64,000 nucleotides of DNA from Ascidiaceihabitans sp029251465. GTDB taxonomy: Bacteria; Pseudomonadota; Alphaproteobacteria; Rhodobacterales; Rhodobacteraceae. Every line of letters starts with the position of its first letter. Within the stretch, counting starts at the first letter, position 1. The notes under the pieces were generated by a model that made no database searches, was not told the DNA's origin, and saw nothing but the letters and a program-made list of their open reading frames with translations. The stretch is from contig NZ_CP170633.1 in NCBI RefSeq assembly GCF_042932805.1, positions 1,860,001 through 1,924,000 of the forward strand, in the 5' to 3' direction. Below, in pieces: positions 41,126-50,173 of the stretch. The translations under genes were made by a program, and so were the position numbers.

Positions 41126-44100
41126 CACACAACTTCGATTGAGCGGAACAAGCCGGTACCAAAGCGCGCCGACACTTGCGCCACCTCGAATGAGTACAAG
41201 CCCGCAATCCCGTCGTCGCCCCTGTCTGCAACCGCGTAAATCCAATTGGGTGTATCTACGATATCTTCGCGCAAAACAGCTCCCGCGACAGAGACACGGA
41301 CTTGATAACGTTCGGTTTCTTCGTTCAGTGGCACATCCAGTGCATCCCAATCATCACCGTCAAAACGTGTCCGGCGGGTCCATTCAAACCCGTGATCCCC
41401 CGCCCCCAAATTGGCGCGCACATGCACCGGTGCGTACGGGCGCAGGCCATTGCCCGCAAACGCATGCGATTGTTTAAGGTATGACGGATCATCATAAGAC
41501 CGGCGCGCAGGGCCAATAAGAAAGTTCTGCTCTACATTGCGCAAATTCGACGCCAGATTGATCTGCTGAGGCAAACCATTCAGCAACACGAACCAAGAGT
41601 TTTCCGGCCAGGCATCTGGCATCAACCCGTCAGTCCCCAATTGCCCCCGCAAACGATGCCGCAGCGCATAAGTCCCCGGCGCGACAATTTCGGCGTCACG
41701 GAATTGGAACACCTCCCAACGCCCCGTGCTCCCATCACCAATGGCCGCCAGATTGCCACCAGCGAGCATCGCGTTTTGCGTAATAGAAGACAGCGCACCA
41801 AACGTCAGCTTCACTTGCAAATCAGCGCCATGATCAATGATACTGGAACAGGCCGAACCCATCGCATTTTGGGTCAATCCCATTGTTGAGCGCGCCGAGA
41901 GCACTGAATTCAAAACATAATCTTCATCCGTAGAAGACTGGTACACAGCCACGTCACCGGGCCACGTCACCCCCGTTGCCGCGATGTAGGGCGCATGCAC
42001 GGTTTCGCTGCCTGTTATCAACGGCAAATCCAAGAACAATGGCACCACAGGCACCGGTGCGACAAAGGCCTCTACCCGCGCCAGTTCTTCTGAGATATCA
42101 GATGGCACATACACTTCGGGTTCGATGCGCACTGCATCAATCAACTGCGACGCCCCGTGTTCCACTCGATCCACGCGGTACAAAGACGACCCTTCATTGC
42201 CATCAGCAGACAGTCGAACGACATCCCCTGCCCCCACGTTGATTTTGGAGAGCGGCAACGCCATGCGCACCATGTCGCGGGCAAGGCGCGATTCCGTCAA
42301 CCAACGCTCAGAGACCTGACGTCCTTCGGCGCGTGTGAGGGCTAAGGGCACCTGACTTGAGGACACAGCGTGCGTTGCGTCATCAGACAAGACTGCTTCT
42401 TCGCTTACAGCCTCGAAATTCGCATCCGCTTGCACAAATTTTACACGAACCCGCCCAGCCAAGTCTGCTTCGGAATCGCGGGTTTGTTCCAGTGATCCAT
42501 CCAGATCACCACTAAGCGCAAGAAAACCGCGATCAAGATCCACGGCGTTGTGACCGTCGCGCATCACAAAATACAACACGCCATCGCGTTCAATCGCGTC
42601 AAACGCATACCGGAGCATCAACGGCTGCAAAGACGCGCGTGCCTCACCGGTTTGAGTGTTCACATACCCCCGCACGTATCCGTACAGACCTGAAATATCA
42701 TAGTGTTTCAGCCCGGCGCGATCACAAATCTCGCTGACAACTGACGCCAAACTCCGAGAAGACGTGCGCCCATTAATCCAGTGCCCACGTGCATAGTTTT
42801 CGCCATCGCTCCAAACGGCCAGATTGTTGGGAAAGAACGGATAGGGGCGCGTGTCCCATGCCCAGACAAACGCACGGGTCATGTCGATCATGCGCCCGTC
42901 ATACAGCTCTGAGGTCGGATTGTTCGCATCAGAATTCCAATGCGTCGCCATCGCACGCAAATACTGCTTTTGGATCAAATCATCCCGCGCGCCAGTCGAG
43001 TGCTTGGGCAGGCTGCTTTCAGACGATTTCTGGTCCAGAAATTTGTTCGGCTCGTTGGTGCCTTTGTCGATGGCCGCACAACCCATTTCAGTAAACCAGA
43101 TCGGTTTTGACTGCGGCTCCCAAGCGGTTGGGGCAAGCATACGCACCCCGGCTATGCGCTCGTGATGCACCAGGCTCCAGAAACTGCGCAAATCCTTATA
43201 GCGATAGACCCAGGGTTCGGATTCAGCGCCGTCCGTGATCGGTGTGCGGATTTGCGCGGCCTCGGCGTCGACAGAATGGTAGTACCAGTCATAGCCTTCG
43301 CCGCCCTCAATGTTGCTAGTCAGATACTCAAGATTGTAAATATCACCGAACACAGCGTCCGTGTGGTTCTGCCCTTCTCGCCAATCCGACAGCGGCATGT
43401 AGTTGTCGATGCCAATGAAATCGATGTTCGGATCTGACCACAACGGATCCAGATGAAAGAACCGATCGCCGGTTCCATCCTGCGGTTGGTAGCCAAAATA
43501 CTCCGACCAATCAGAGGCATAGCTGATTTTGGTGTTTGGCCCGACCAGTGCGCGCACTTCACCCGCCAATGCGATTAACCGCGTGACGGTGGGAAAGCTG
43601 TTCGCCTCACCGCGAATTTGCGTCAGCCCGCGCATTTCAGAGCTGATGCAAAATGCGTCAACACCACCCGCCGCGGCACACAGCGCTGCGTAGTGCAAAA
43701 TAAAGCGCGACAGACTCCATTCTTGCGGTCCGGAATACGTGACAATGCCAGCGCCAATTGAAAAATCCGCAGCCGTGGCGGTGCCAAAGAACGCATCGAC
43801 TTCGCTCTGCGCTGCTGCCGTTCCATCAACGGATCCATCAATGCCCGCGGCTTTACTGGTTGTAATACGCCCACGCCACGGCAGGTTTGGCTGCGTATCA
43901 GCATCAGAATACGGATCCGGCAAAGTGTTCCCATCAACCTGATCCATCAGGATAAACGGGTAAAACATGACCGCTTTCTGGGCTGCGTTCATCGCTTTGA
44001 TCGCTTCAATCACAGAAGCATCAGACGGTGTGCCCCCGTAGATCGGACGTCCCTCTGCTTGCGCAATTTCAGACACTTGCGCACGATTCATACCCGACAC

Positions 44101-45051
44101 GGACCACGGCATGTTCTGACCTTCGATGTCTTTACGCTCGACCTTTGGGCGCAACGTACAATTGCCGCACCGCAAATCATCCCCAAACCATGAAACGATC
44201 AACGACGCCGCTTCGCAATTTGGCAGTTCTTCGCCCAGTGATTCAACAGACAATGCAAAATCAGACTTGCCGGCTGGCGAATTTACATTTGCACTCCACC
44301 GACCCGTTGAGCCATCGGTGTAATAAACAGGCGTCGTCGCCAACGCATATTCACCGGTACCCGGCATCAACGCGACCGCTTTGATCGCGCGGGTCATTTC
44401 ATTTTCGGCACCCTCTTCGTCTGGCTGCTCGGGACGGATTACTTCAAACGAAAACTGCGGGACCCGATTGCCAAAAATCTGCAATGCAAGGTCTTCCATG
44501 ACGACATAAGCGGTGCCACGATACGCAGGAACAGACCCTGTGCCTTCAATGGCCTCCATCGCTGGATCGGGCAGTTGATCAAGATTGCCGGTGTAAACCC
44601 GCATATTCAAATCATCCGGCGCGATCTCTTCTCCGTCGGCCCAAACGCGGCCAATGCGCACGATTTCACCCTCGCAGATCGCAATCGCGAGGCTGACCGA
44701 ATAGCTGTATTCCTTGGTCGTCGGTTGGCTGGGCCCACTTCCTTTGCCGCCGCCACCGGTAACCGTCGTTGTTTCCCGAAAATCCGAGGCCCAAATGATT
44801 TGCCCGCCAATGCGCATGCGGCCATAGACTTGCGCGATCGGCTCGCCTTCGCCGGCATTGGTCAAACGGAACCGGTCCACCTGCCCGCTTTCCACCACGT
44901 CAGAGCCTTGGCCCATTAGACGTTGATCAACCACTTTGCCCAGCGTCGCACCAATGGCGCGCCCGATCACTGCTTTGGACAACCCCGCAAAGGTGCCCCC
45001 AATCGAGCCGCCAACCGCCGCGCCCGCTGCCGATAGAAGTACCGTAGCCAT
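41125..45051 (-). CDS. GTA tail-tip 'megatron' protein with TIM-barrel-like domain (RcGTA g15-like)
   Basis: At 1308 residues this is the largest GTA gene. The N-terminus is phage-tail-tip-like with a glycine-rich hydrophobic stretch (LLSAAGAAVGGSIGGTFAGL). The middle (about 270-640) matches the GTA TIM-barrel-like domain (WSLSRFILHYAALCAAAGGV, ISSEMRGLTQ, DWSEYFGYQPQDG, IDNYMPLSDWREG, IWFTEMGCAAIDKGTNEPNK), resembling glycoside hydrolases. A phage-tail hub-like region follows and the last third is beta-rich, where receptor binding is expected. In R. capsulatus this protein forms the tail-tip hub needed for DNA entry. The gene starts 3 bp after the peptidase gene. Confidence 0.95.
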   Translation of the reverse strand: MATVLLSAAGAAVGGSIGGTFAGLSKAVIGRAIGATLGKVVDQRLMGQGSDVVESGQVDRFRLTNAGEGEPIAQVYGRMRIGGQIIWASDFRETTTVTGGGGKGSGPSQPTTKEYSYSVSLAIAICEGEIVRIGRVWADGEEIAPDDLNMRVYTGNLDQLPDPAMEAIEGTGSVPAYRGTAYVVMEDLALQIFGNRVPQFSFEVIRPEQPDEEGAENEMTRAIKAVALMPGTGEYALATTPVYYTDGSTGRWSANVNSPAGKSDFALSVESLGEELPNCEAASLIVSWFGDDLRCGNCTLRPKVERKDIEGQNMPWSVSGMNRAQVSEIAQAEGRPIYGGTPSDASVIEAIKAMNAAQKAVMFYPFILMDQVDGNTLPDPYSDADTQPNLPWRGRITTSKAAGIDGSVDGTAAAQSEVDAFFGTATAADFSIGAGIVTYSGPQEWSLSRFILHYAALCAAAGGVDAFCISSEMRGLTQIRGEANSFPTVTRLIALAGEVRALVGPNTKISYASDWSEYFGYQPQDGTGDRFFHLDPLWSDPNIDFIGIDNYMPLSDWREGQNHTDAVFGDIYNLEYLTSNIEGGEGYDWYYHSVDAEAAQIRTPITDGAESEPWVYRYKDLRSFWSLVHHERIAGVRMLAPTAWEPQSKPIWFTEMGCAAIDKGTNEPNKFLDQKSSESSLPKHSTGARDDLIQKQYLRAMATHWNSDANNPTSELYDGRMIDMTRAFVWAWDTRPYPFFPNNLAVWSDGENYARGHWINGRTSSRSLASVVSEICDRAGLKHYDISGLYGYVRGYVNTQTGEARASLQPLMLRYAFDAIERDGVLYFVMRDGHNAVDLDRGFLALSGDLDGSLEQTRDSEADLAGRVRVKFVQADANFEAVSEEAVLSDDATHAVSSSQVPLALTRAEGRQVSERWLTESRLARDMVRMALPLSKINVGAGDVVRLSADGNEGSSLYRVDRVEHGASQLIDAVRIEPEVYVPSDISEELARVEAFVAPVPVVPLFLDLPLITGSETVHAPYIAATGVTWPGDVAVYQSSTDEDYVLNSVLSARSTMGLTQNAMGSACSSIIDHGADLQVKLTFGALSSITQNAMLAGGNLAAIGDGSTGRWEVFQFRDAEIVAPGTYALRHRLRGQLGTDGLMPDAWPENSWFVLLNGLPQQINLASNLRNVEQNFLIGPARRSYDDPSYLKQSHAFAGNGLRPYAPVHVRANLGAGDHGFEWTRRTRFDGDDWDALDVPLNEETERYQVRVSVAGAVLREDIVDTPNWIYAVADRGDDGIAGLYSFEVAQVSARFGTGLFRSIEVV

Positions 45052-45054
45052 CAG

Positions 45055-45489
45055 TTACTCTCCTGTTGGAAATTCAAAACGCGCCACAATGCGGCGTCGC
45101 CACGGGGCACTCAGCGGGCTTTCGACCACGCCGTGCCCGCTGTAGGCATGAATAAAAGTCGAGGACGCGCCGGTTTCAGCAGCGATCCCCAAATGTTTGG
45201 CCACGCCTGTGCTGCGCATACGAAACAACAGCAGATCGCCACCATGCTCAGCGTCTGTTTCTTTGGGTTTAAGATGGCGCAAGGCCGCAGCCCACAACCG
45301 TTCTTCGCCTTGCGGTTCAGACCAATCCATCGTGTAGGCTGGCGGCGTTTCAGGTTCCGCACCCAACACTTCGCGCCACACACCGCGCAACAGGCCCAGA
45401 CAATCACTGCCGGCTCCGCGCACAGAGGCTTGATGCACATAAGGCGTACCAATCCAGCCACGTGCCGCTGTGATAACACGCCCGTTCAT
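45055..45489 (-). CDS. GTA NlpC/P60 peptidase (RcGTA g14-like)
   Basis: A 144-residue papain-like cell-wall peptidase. The catalytic Cys is in RGAGSDCLGLLRGVWRE (near residue 30), the His in GVAKHLGIAAET (near 98), and a third polar residue in FIHAYSGHGVVE. In GTA particles this protein sits at the tail tip and cuts peptidoglycan so DNA can cross the periplasm. It overlaps the stop of the preceding gene (ATGA) and is followed by the megatron gene. Confidence 0.94.
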   Translation of the reverse strand: MNGRVITAARGWIGTPYVHQASVRGAGSDCLGLLRGVWREVLGAEPETPPAYTMDWSEPQGEERLWAAALRHLKPKETDAEHGGDLLLFRMRSTGVAKHLGIAAETGASSTFIHAYSGHGVVESPLSAPWRRRIVARFEFPTGE

Positions 45490-46376
45490 CGACGGCTTCC
45501 GCCGCTGTTTACACCGCTGGATTTCGGGCTGACCATCAGCCAGTCTTCGCCTGGCAAATCTGGGAACCCTTGAAAATTAACGATATTTGAAAATTTCGTG
45601 CGGCAAGTTTCGAAACGTTTGTCGCAGCCTGCGATTAGTCGCACAACTGTACTTGCGCTAACATCACCACGTAACGGCTCCCACAATTCCACAATACGTG
45701 TGGTTCCATCAAAACGATCGTCCTTGATGCTGCCCCACAGGCCTGTGCCATCGCCGCTTAGAATTTCCAAGCGTCCGCGCTGGAACCATTGCGGGTCAAA
45801 ATCGCTAAAGCCTTCCCAGCGGAAAACACGTCGGCTTTCGACCTCGACAACTTCGATATCGGTAAAAAAGCCCGGGCTAAGCGCATCAAACCCACAGCTG
45901 TTATCCCCAAAAACAGCCGTACACGGTTTTTGATAAATGCGGCCCAACGGGCGGTTCAACGCTTCTGTTAGTCCGCGCAATTCAGCATGGAAGGCACCAC
46001 CAGAACGGCGCATTTCCCCGATTGTGCCGCGAAACTGCAGCCAGCGTTCTGACACATCGGCCCAGTTGACCATCCACGCGCGCACTTCTGCACCATCAAA
46101 ACGCCCCGCTTCGATATCTTCTTCGCGCACCGATGCATCCGTCAACGCGCCCAGCGCTTCGGTGTTGTCCACAGACAGCCCTGTGCTTTGCGCCAATGCC
46201 GCCGCACTTAAACCCGTTTCCGCCTTGAACGTCATGTCTTCAAACGACAAATCCAGATCGTGATCGGTAAACCCATAGGCCACACCATCCGTCCGCTCGA
46301 TCGCCCAAGCGCGACTGAATGTCGTGTGCCCGGTCGCTGCATGCGCCAAAAATGCTTCTGATTGACCGACCATCAC
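45486..46376 (-). CDS. GTA baseplate hub protein, DUF2163 (RcGTA g13-like)
   Basis: A 296-residue DUF2163 protein. The N-terminus (FSRAWAIERTDGVAYGFTDHDLDLSF) is the family mark. Four Cys in the second half, two in KPCTAVFGDNSCGF and two in GCDKRFETCRTKF, match the iron-sulfur site described for the RcGTA hub. It links the distal tail protein to the megatron. Start and stop both overlap neighbours by ATGA-type junctions. Confidence 0.93.
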   Translation of the reverse strand: MMVGQSEAFLAHAATGHTTFSRAWAIERTDGVAYGFTDHDLDLSFEDMTFKAETGLSAAALAQSTGLSVDNTEALGALTDASVREEDIEAGRFDGAEVRAWMVNWADVSERWLQFRGTIGEMRRSGGAFHAELRGLTEALNRPLGRIYQKPCTAVFGDNSCGFDALSPGFFTDIEVVEVESRRVFRWEGFSDFDPQWFQRGRLEILSGDGTGLWGSIKDDRFDGTTRIVELWEPLRGDVSASTVVRLIAGCDKRFETCRTKFSNIVNFQGFPDLPGEDWLMVSPKSSGVNSGGSRR

Positions 46377-47005
46377 ACACGTACCTCCAGGATCGGCACA
46401 TTCGGTGCTTCGCCCGCCTGAAAACTGGCAACGCTGGTGTAGATCTGATCCGTGTCAAAACGCACCGGCACGTCAAATTCATAACCCGCCGTGATCTGCA
46501 TCGCCTTGTCGGGCGGATGCGAAAACGTGACCAATCCAGTGGTTTCATCCACCTCGTAGTCGATGCTTTCTTGCATCTCGTCCTGTTCAATCCCGATCCG
46601 CACCGTGCCAACCACCGGTTTGGTGATCGGACGCACGTATTGGCTAGGACCGGATCGATAGGTTTTCACCAGCGGAAACACCGCCGTGACCCCGTCGCCA
46701 AGCGCCAATTCCTGATCCCCAAACGCAGGCCCACGCGAGGCGCGACAAGATTTGAAATCCGCCCAGTCCTTCCAGCGGAATGCGTGCTTTTGACCCAAGC
46801 GGGCTTCGAAAAACGCGATCACCAATTCCATGTCGTCCAAAGACCGCATACCAAGACCGGCGTCATAGCGACGTTTGGAATGGGCCCAAGGGCTGTTGCG
46901 TTCCTCATGGCCATTGGCCAGTGTGACCACCTCGGTGCGTCGTTCTGGTCCGCCCAATGCGCCAAAGCTTAGCGAGGTCGGAAATCTGACTTCGTGAAAA
47001 TCCAT
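46373..47005 (-). CDS. GTA distal tail protein, DUF2460 (RcGTA g12-like)
   Basis: A 210-residue DUF2460 protein starting MDFHEVRFPTSLSFGALGGP. The ATG at 47005 has GGGAGAA upstream; the open frame to 47050 overlaps the tape-measure gene and is less likely. Typical segments: AHSKRRYDAGLGMRSLDDME, FRWKDWADFKSC, YEVDETTGLVTFSHPP. It forms the ring at the end of the tail tube. It is followed by ATGA overlap with the hub gene. Confidence 0.93.
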   Translation of the reverse strand: MDFHEVRFPTSLSFGALGGPERRTEVVTLANGHEERNSPWAHSKRRYDAGLGMRSLDDMELVIAFFEARLGQKHAFRWKDWADFKSCRASRGPAFGDQELALGDGVTAVFPLVKTYRSGPSQYVRPITKPVVGTVRIGIEQDEMQESIDYEVDETTGLVTFSHPPDKAMQITAGYEFDVPVRFDTDQIYTSVASFQAGEAPNVPILEVRV

Positions 47006-47024
47006 TGCTCTTCTCCCTGTCGCG

Positions 47025-47684
47025 TTAACGGTTGCGGCTGCCACGCCCAAGTGCGCGGCTCATCTGTGCGGCAATCTGGTTTTGCGAGCGTTTGAAACCC
47101 TGCACATCCGGCGTTGTGATGTTGAACACGACGTTGCCAGAGCCACCGCCCGCACCGCGCACACCCAATTTGCCGTCAGGACCACGGGCCAGCGGCATGA
47201 TCGCCTCTGGTCCGGCTTCGCCCATCACGCCCATGCCGCCGCGCATCCCAAAGGGCGTGGCACTACTGACAATGCCGCCTGTGGCAAAGGGCATCACGCG
47301 GCCCTGACTGAACGGTGCACCATCTGCGAAGGGCAAAATGTTCCCCACCAGATTACCAACCCCTTGTGACAACAGCCCACCAAAGTGGTTGGTCACGGGT
47401 TTCATCGCCGCGTTGTAGGTGGTGGTAATCAGTGACGTGGCCACCGTGCGCAGTGCATCCGACATGGACGAGCTGCCAAAAACCACGCCGTCAAACGCTT
47501 TGCGCAGACCGCCTGACAGGCCCCGTTCCAATGTTGCAACATCCTGCCCGGTTGCGGCCAACGTGCTGCGCATACGAGACAATTCACCGCTGAACACGCC
47601 GACCATCGACACGGCTGATCCGACACTGTCGCTCAGTTGGTCTGCGGCATTGTCCAAGCTACCGTACCCTTCATCTTCACTCAT
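47025..47684 (-). CDS. GTA tail tape measure protein (RcGTA g11-like)
   Basis: A short tape-measure protein (219 residues), in line with the very short GTA tail. The N-terminal half is helical and coiled (ATGQDVATLERGLSGGLRKA); the second half is glycine-rich and holds FATGGIVSSATPFGMRGGMG, VMGEAGPEAIMPL and FNITTPDVQGF, all typical of phage tape-measure C-termini. It overlaps the end of the small chaperone gene upstream by 8 bp. Confidence 0.92.
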   Translation of the reverse strand: MSEDEGYGSLDNAADQLSDSVGSAVSMVGVFSGELSRMRSTLAATGQDVATLERGLSGGLRKAFDGVVFGSSSMSDALRTVATSLITTTYNAAMKPVTNHFGGLLSQGVGNLVGNILPFADGAPFSQGRVMPFATGGIVSSATPFGMRGGMGVMGEAGPEAIMPLARGPDGKLGVRGAGGGSGNVVFNITTPDVQGFKRSQNQIAAQMSRALGRGSRNR

Positions 47685-47892
47685 TGTGATGTTCCTCTTG
47701 TTTGTCCGGATAGGCGGCCATCAAAGCATCCAGACCCGTGCTCAGCAGTGGTGCCTTGGCCCCAAAATCGCCCAGCATGATCTGTAATTCCGCCGGGGTC
47801 AGCCGCCAGAATTCATCCGGCGGCATGCCCAAACCTTGCAGACCAGCCCGCATCAGCGCGGCCCAATCCAGTTTTGGATGCGCTGTGCTCAT
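47677..47892 (-). CDS. GTA tail assembly chaperone, short (RcGTA g10.1-like)
   Basis: A 71-residue protein (LDWAALMRAGLQGLGMPPDE, FWRLTPAELQIMLGDFG) matching the small phage tail assembly chaperone family found between the major tail and tape-measure genes. It starts by ATGA overlap with the upstream chaperone gene. The short size is typical. Its role in tail assembly is inferred from family and position. Confidence 0.9.
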   Translation of the reverse strand: MSTAHPKLDWAALMRAGLQGLGMPPDEFWRLTPAELQIMLGDFGAKAPLLSTGLDALMAAYPDKQEEHHNE

Positions 47893-48209
47893 GCCGGATC
47901 AGGCACAACAAACGCTCGGGCCAACAACTCTGCTGCCGCGCGGGCTGCCCCCATCGGGCCACCCGCGATGTCCGCGTTTGCCAGCTCGTCCGGCGTCAGT
48001 GCACAGCCACCGCCCTGCAAGCCCGCCTGCAACAACGCCAAAACGTCAGCCACAGAAAACGCGGTGCTTTCAAAACGCTCCACCAGATCCACAAGTGATC
48101 CAACCTCCAGCTCAGCTTCCAAAGACGCAAGCGCGCCCAAGGTCAGCCGCATGATCTGACGCTCGCCATTGATGACCAGCGCCACATCGCCCCTCCAAGG
48201 ATTGGTCAT
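47889..48209 (-). CDS. GTA tail tube chaperone-like protein (RcGTA g10-like)
   Basis: A 106-residue protein of the GTA tail-chaperone-like family (TNPWRGDVALVINGERQIMR, LTLGALASLEAELEVGSLVD, then an Ala-rich helix). In other phages a pair of chaperones precedes the tape measure; here g10 and g10.1 are separate frames joined by an ATGA overlap rather than by programmed frameshift. The start is 4 bp after the major tail gene. Confidence 0.9.
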   Translation of the reverse strand: MTNPWRGDVALVINGERQIMRLTLGALASLEAELEVGSLVDLVERFESTAFSVADVLALLQAGLQGGGCALTPDELANADIAGGPMGAARAAAELLARAFVVPDPA

Positions 48210-48213
48210 GTGA

Positions 48214-48627
48214 TCAAAGTGCCGTAAAGTTCAGCAAGCCGGCGCTGGCCAGAGACACCTCGTAGGTCGCCTCGCCGTTGTGGCTGCCGCTGTATTCCAG
48301 CGCCGTGACCTGAAACGGGCCCTCGATGATCCCGAAATCGGGGATGATCACCTGGAAATCAGGCGTTTCACCGTCAAAGAACAACTGGCGCGCGCGTTCG
48401 TCCGTGCCTTCGTCTTTGAACACACCCGACCCCGAAATCGAGGCAGAGCGCACACCCGCACCGCCTAGCAGTTCGCGCCATCCGCCTTCGCTCTCGAGCG
48501 AGGTCACATCGACCGTTTCCGCATTAAAGCTGACGCGTGTCGCACGCAGACCAGCAATTGTTTCGAATTGACCGTCCGCGGTCATGTCTACTTTGACCAA
48601 CAGGTCCTTGCCGTTTTGAGCACCCAT
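48214..48627 (-). CDS. GTA major tail protein, TP901-1 family (RcGTA g9-like)
   Basis: A 137-residue tail tube protein (MGAQNGKDLLVKVDMTADGQ; RVSFNAETVDVTSLESEGGW; YEVSLASAGLLNFTAL). The length and the motif VDVTSLESxGGWREL are typical of the TP901-1 major tail family. Rings of it form the tube. The ATG has an AGGAGG-like site (AGGAGGCTTCCTC) upstream, probably giving high expression. Confidence 0.93.
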   Translation of the reverse strand: MGAQNGKDLLVKVDMTADGQFETIAGLRATRVSFNAETVDVTSLESEGGWRELLGGAGVRSASISGSGVFKDEGTDERARQLFFDGETPDFQVIIPDFGIIEGPFQVTALEYSGSHNGEATYEVSLASAGLLNFTAL

Positions 48628-48653
48628 GAGGAAGCCTCCTGAAATTTTAGGGG

Positions 48654-49064
48654 TTAATCGTCTTCGACACGCGCCCGAAAGCGCAGATCAATCTTGCGAC
48701 CCGTGGCACCATCGATACGGCTGGCCACTGCACGTTCAAATAACAATGACACCAAACGCCCGCGTGACAGGGTCAGTGCGCCGTCGTGCAAAATGTCGCT
48801 GACAGCGGCGGCGGCCTCTTTGGCGGCAGCAAACCCGGGTGCGTCGGTGATGACGCTGATCGTGAACTGGTGCACAGCCCCCGACCCGGTCTTGTCCGAT
48901 GCGTCCTGAACCGTTTCGGGCCCCAAAGTCACGTAAAGCGGCGGCAAAGTGCCCGAAGGAATGGCGTCGTAAATTGCCGGACCAACAAGCGTCATCAGAT
49001 CGTTATCATCGCTTAGGGCTTGATACACAGCCGCCTGAAGCGGCGCAGACAAGGCATAACTCAT
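48654..49064 (-). CDS. GTA tail terminator, DUF3168 (RcGTA g8-like)
   Basis: A 136-residue DUF3168 protein (APLQAAVYQALSDDNDLMTL; PAIYDAIPSGTLPPLYVTLG; then a charged C-terminus RFRARVEDD). The family caps the tail and joins it to the head. Its ATG overlaps the stop of the upstream adaptor gene. The family assignment and the position agree. Confidence 0.92.
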   Translation of the reverse strand: MSYALSAPLQAAVYQALSDDNDLMTLVGPAIYDAIPSGTLPPLYVTLGPETVQDASDKTGSGAVHQFTISVITDAPGFAAAKEAAAAVSDILHDGALTLSRGRLVSLLFERAVASRIDGATGRKIDLRFRARVEDD

Positions 49065-49399
49065 GTCGCCACCTCTTCATCCACAAAGCAGGTCAGATAA
49101 CGGCTCTGCGCGTCCCGCTCGACCACCGCCTGGATGGCGAAAATCCGAAGACCTGCGCGAAACCGCTGCTCTGCCATTGGACGACGCGGATCACCCTGCG
49201 GCGCACCGCGTACGGTGATTTTGTAGCTGCCCGTGGACACTGGCGCGTTGCCCAGCACCGTTGCCCGCCCCGAACGCCCGATCAATTCGGCCCACATTTG
49301 ACCAACCGGCGTCCATGTTTCGGTGTAACCGCCCGCACCATCCGATTGGTGCATCGGCGATTCCAGCGTCATCTGGTGATTTAGCTGAGGGATGCTCAT
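49061..49399 (-). CDS. GTA head-tail adaptor / stopper (RcGTA g7-like)
   Basis: A 112-residue protein of the SPP1 gp16-like head-tail adaptor family (MSIPQLNHQMTLESPMHQSD; TETWTPVGQMWAELI; LRIFAIQAVVERDAQSRYLT). The ATG at 49399 overlaps the stop of the upstream gene by ATGA; the longer frame to 49471 runs back into that gene and is rejected. It closes the head after packaging and connects to the tail terminator. Confidence 0.92.
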   Translation of the reverse strand: MSIPQLNHQMTLESPMHQSDGAGGYTETWTPVGQMWAELIGRSGRATVLGNAPVSTGSYKITVRGAPQGDPRRPMAEQRFRAGLRIFAIQAVVERDAQSRYLTCFVDEEVAT

Positions 49400-49995
49400 C
49401 TTACACCACCCGTCCAGACACGCAGCACTTTGTAGCGCTCGATCAGGCTGCTGACACCAAATGGCATGCACCCGTCACTAAGCGACGTTTCGTTGCGGTA
49501 TTCGTAGTAATGCGCCGCCAGCAACATGACCGCCTGCCCCAGATCCGCCGGAATGTCAGACCAGTTCTGGCCGTAGCCTGCGTTAAAACTGACCTTGACG
49601 GATCCCGCTTGTGGGATGTGCGGCAGCATTGCACCAGAGGCGCGCAGACGTGGGCGGTGGGTGTCTTGTTCCAACCAATAAACGTCGGACAAGACTGGTA
49701 CAGACACACCATCACTGCCGATCAGACTAACCTGATTGATCGCGCCAATCGGGGCCACAGGCAATGCTTGTGCACGCACATCGCGCCACATGGTCAACGT
49801 CCAGCTGAACCCGCGCTCAAGCAAAACCTTGCCGGTGCGCGCCTCGATCGCTGCCAAAGCAGCGCGTAAAAAACTATGCAACACGCCGTCTTGCAACGTG
49901 TCAGGGGCAAAACCTGTGCCCAAGCGCAAATGCGCCTTGAATTCTTCAACTGGGAGAGCCGCCTCAGGCACCGCAGTTTCTTCGATCAACATCAT
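49396..49995 (-). CDS. GTA head-tail connector (RcGTA g6-like)
   Basis: A 199-residue connector of the phiE125 gp8-like family (EEFKAHLRLGTGFAPDTLQD; RAALAAIEARTGKVLLERGF; VSFNAGYGQNWSDIPADLGQ). It sits between the portal and the adaptor. Two adjacent ATGs start the frame. It follows the capsid gene after a 178-bp gap that contains GGAGG/CCTCC inverted repeats but no T-run, where transcript processing could separate abundant capsid message from the rest. Confidence 0.92.
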   Translation of the reverse strand: MMLIEETAVPEAALPVEEFKAHLRLGTGFAPDTLQDGVLHSFLRAALAAIEARTGKVLLERGFSWTLTMWRDVRAQALPVAPIGAINQVSLIGSDGVSVPVLSDVYWLEQDTHRPRLRASGAMLPHIPQAGSVKVSFNAGYGQNWSDIPADLGQAVMLLAAHYYEYRNETSLSDGCMPFGVSSLIERYKVLRVWTGGVR

Positions 49996-50173
49996 GGAAA
50001 ATCTCCAGTATTACCCTGCTCTGGCCCCATCGCAGGAACCACAAAAAGGACCGGGCACACGCCTGCCTGCGTTGCTCGGACAGAGGGGAGCAGCTAGACA
50101 ACGCACGCATTTGTGACACGCGCCCGGCCTGGAGGAAGCCTATGAAGCCTCCCCCAGCACTCACGAGCTGCTG

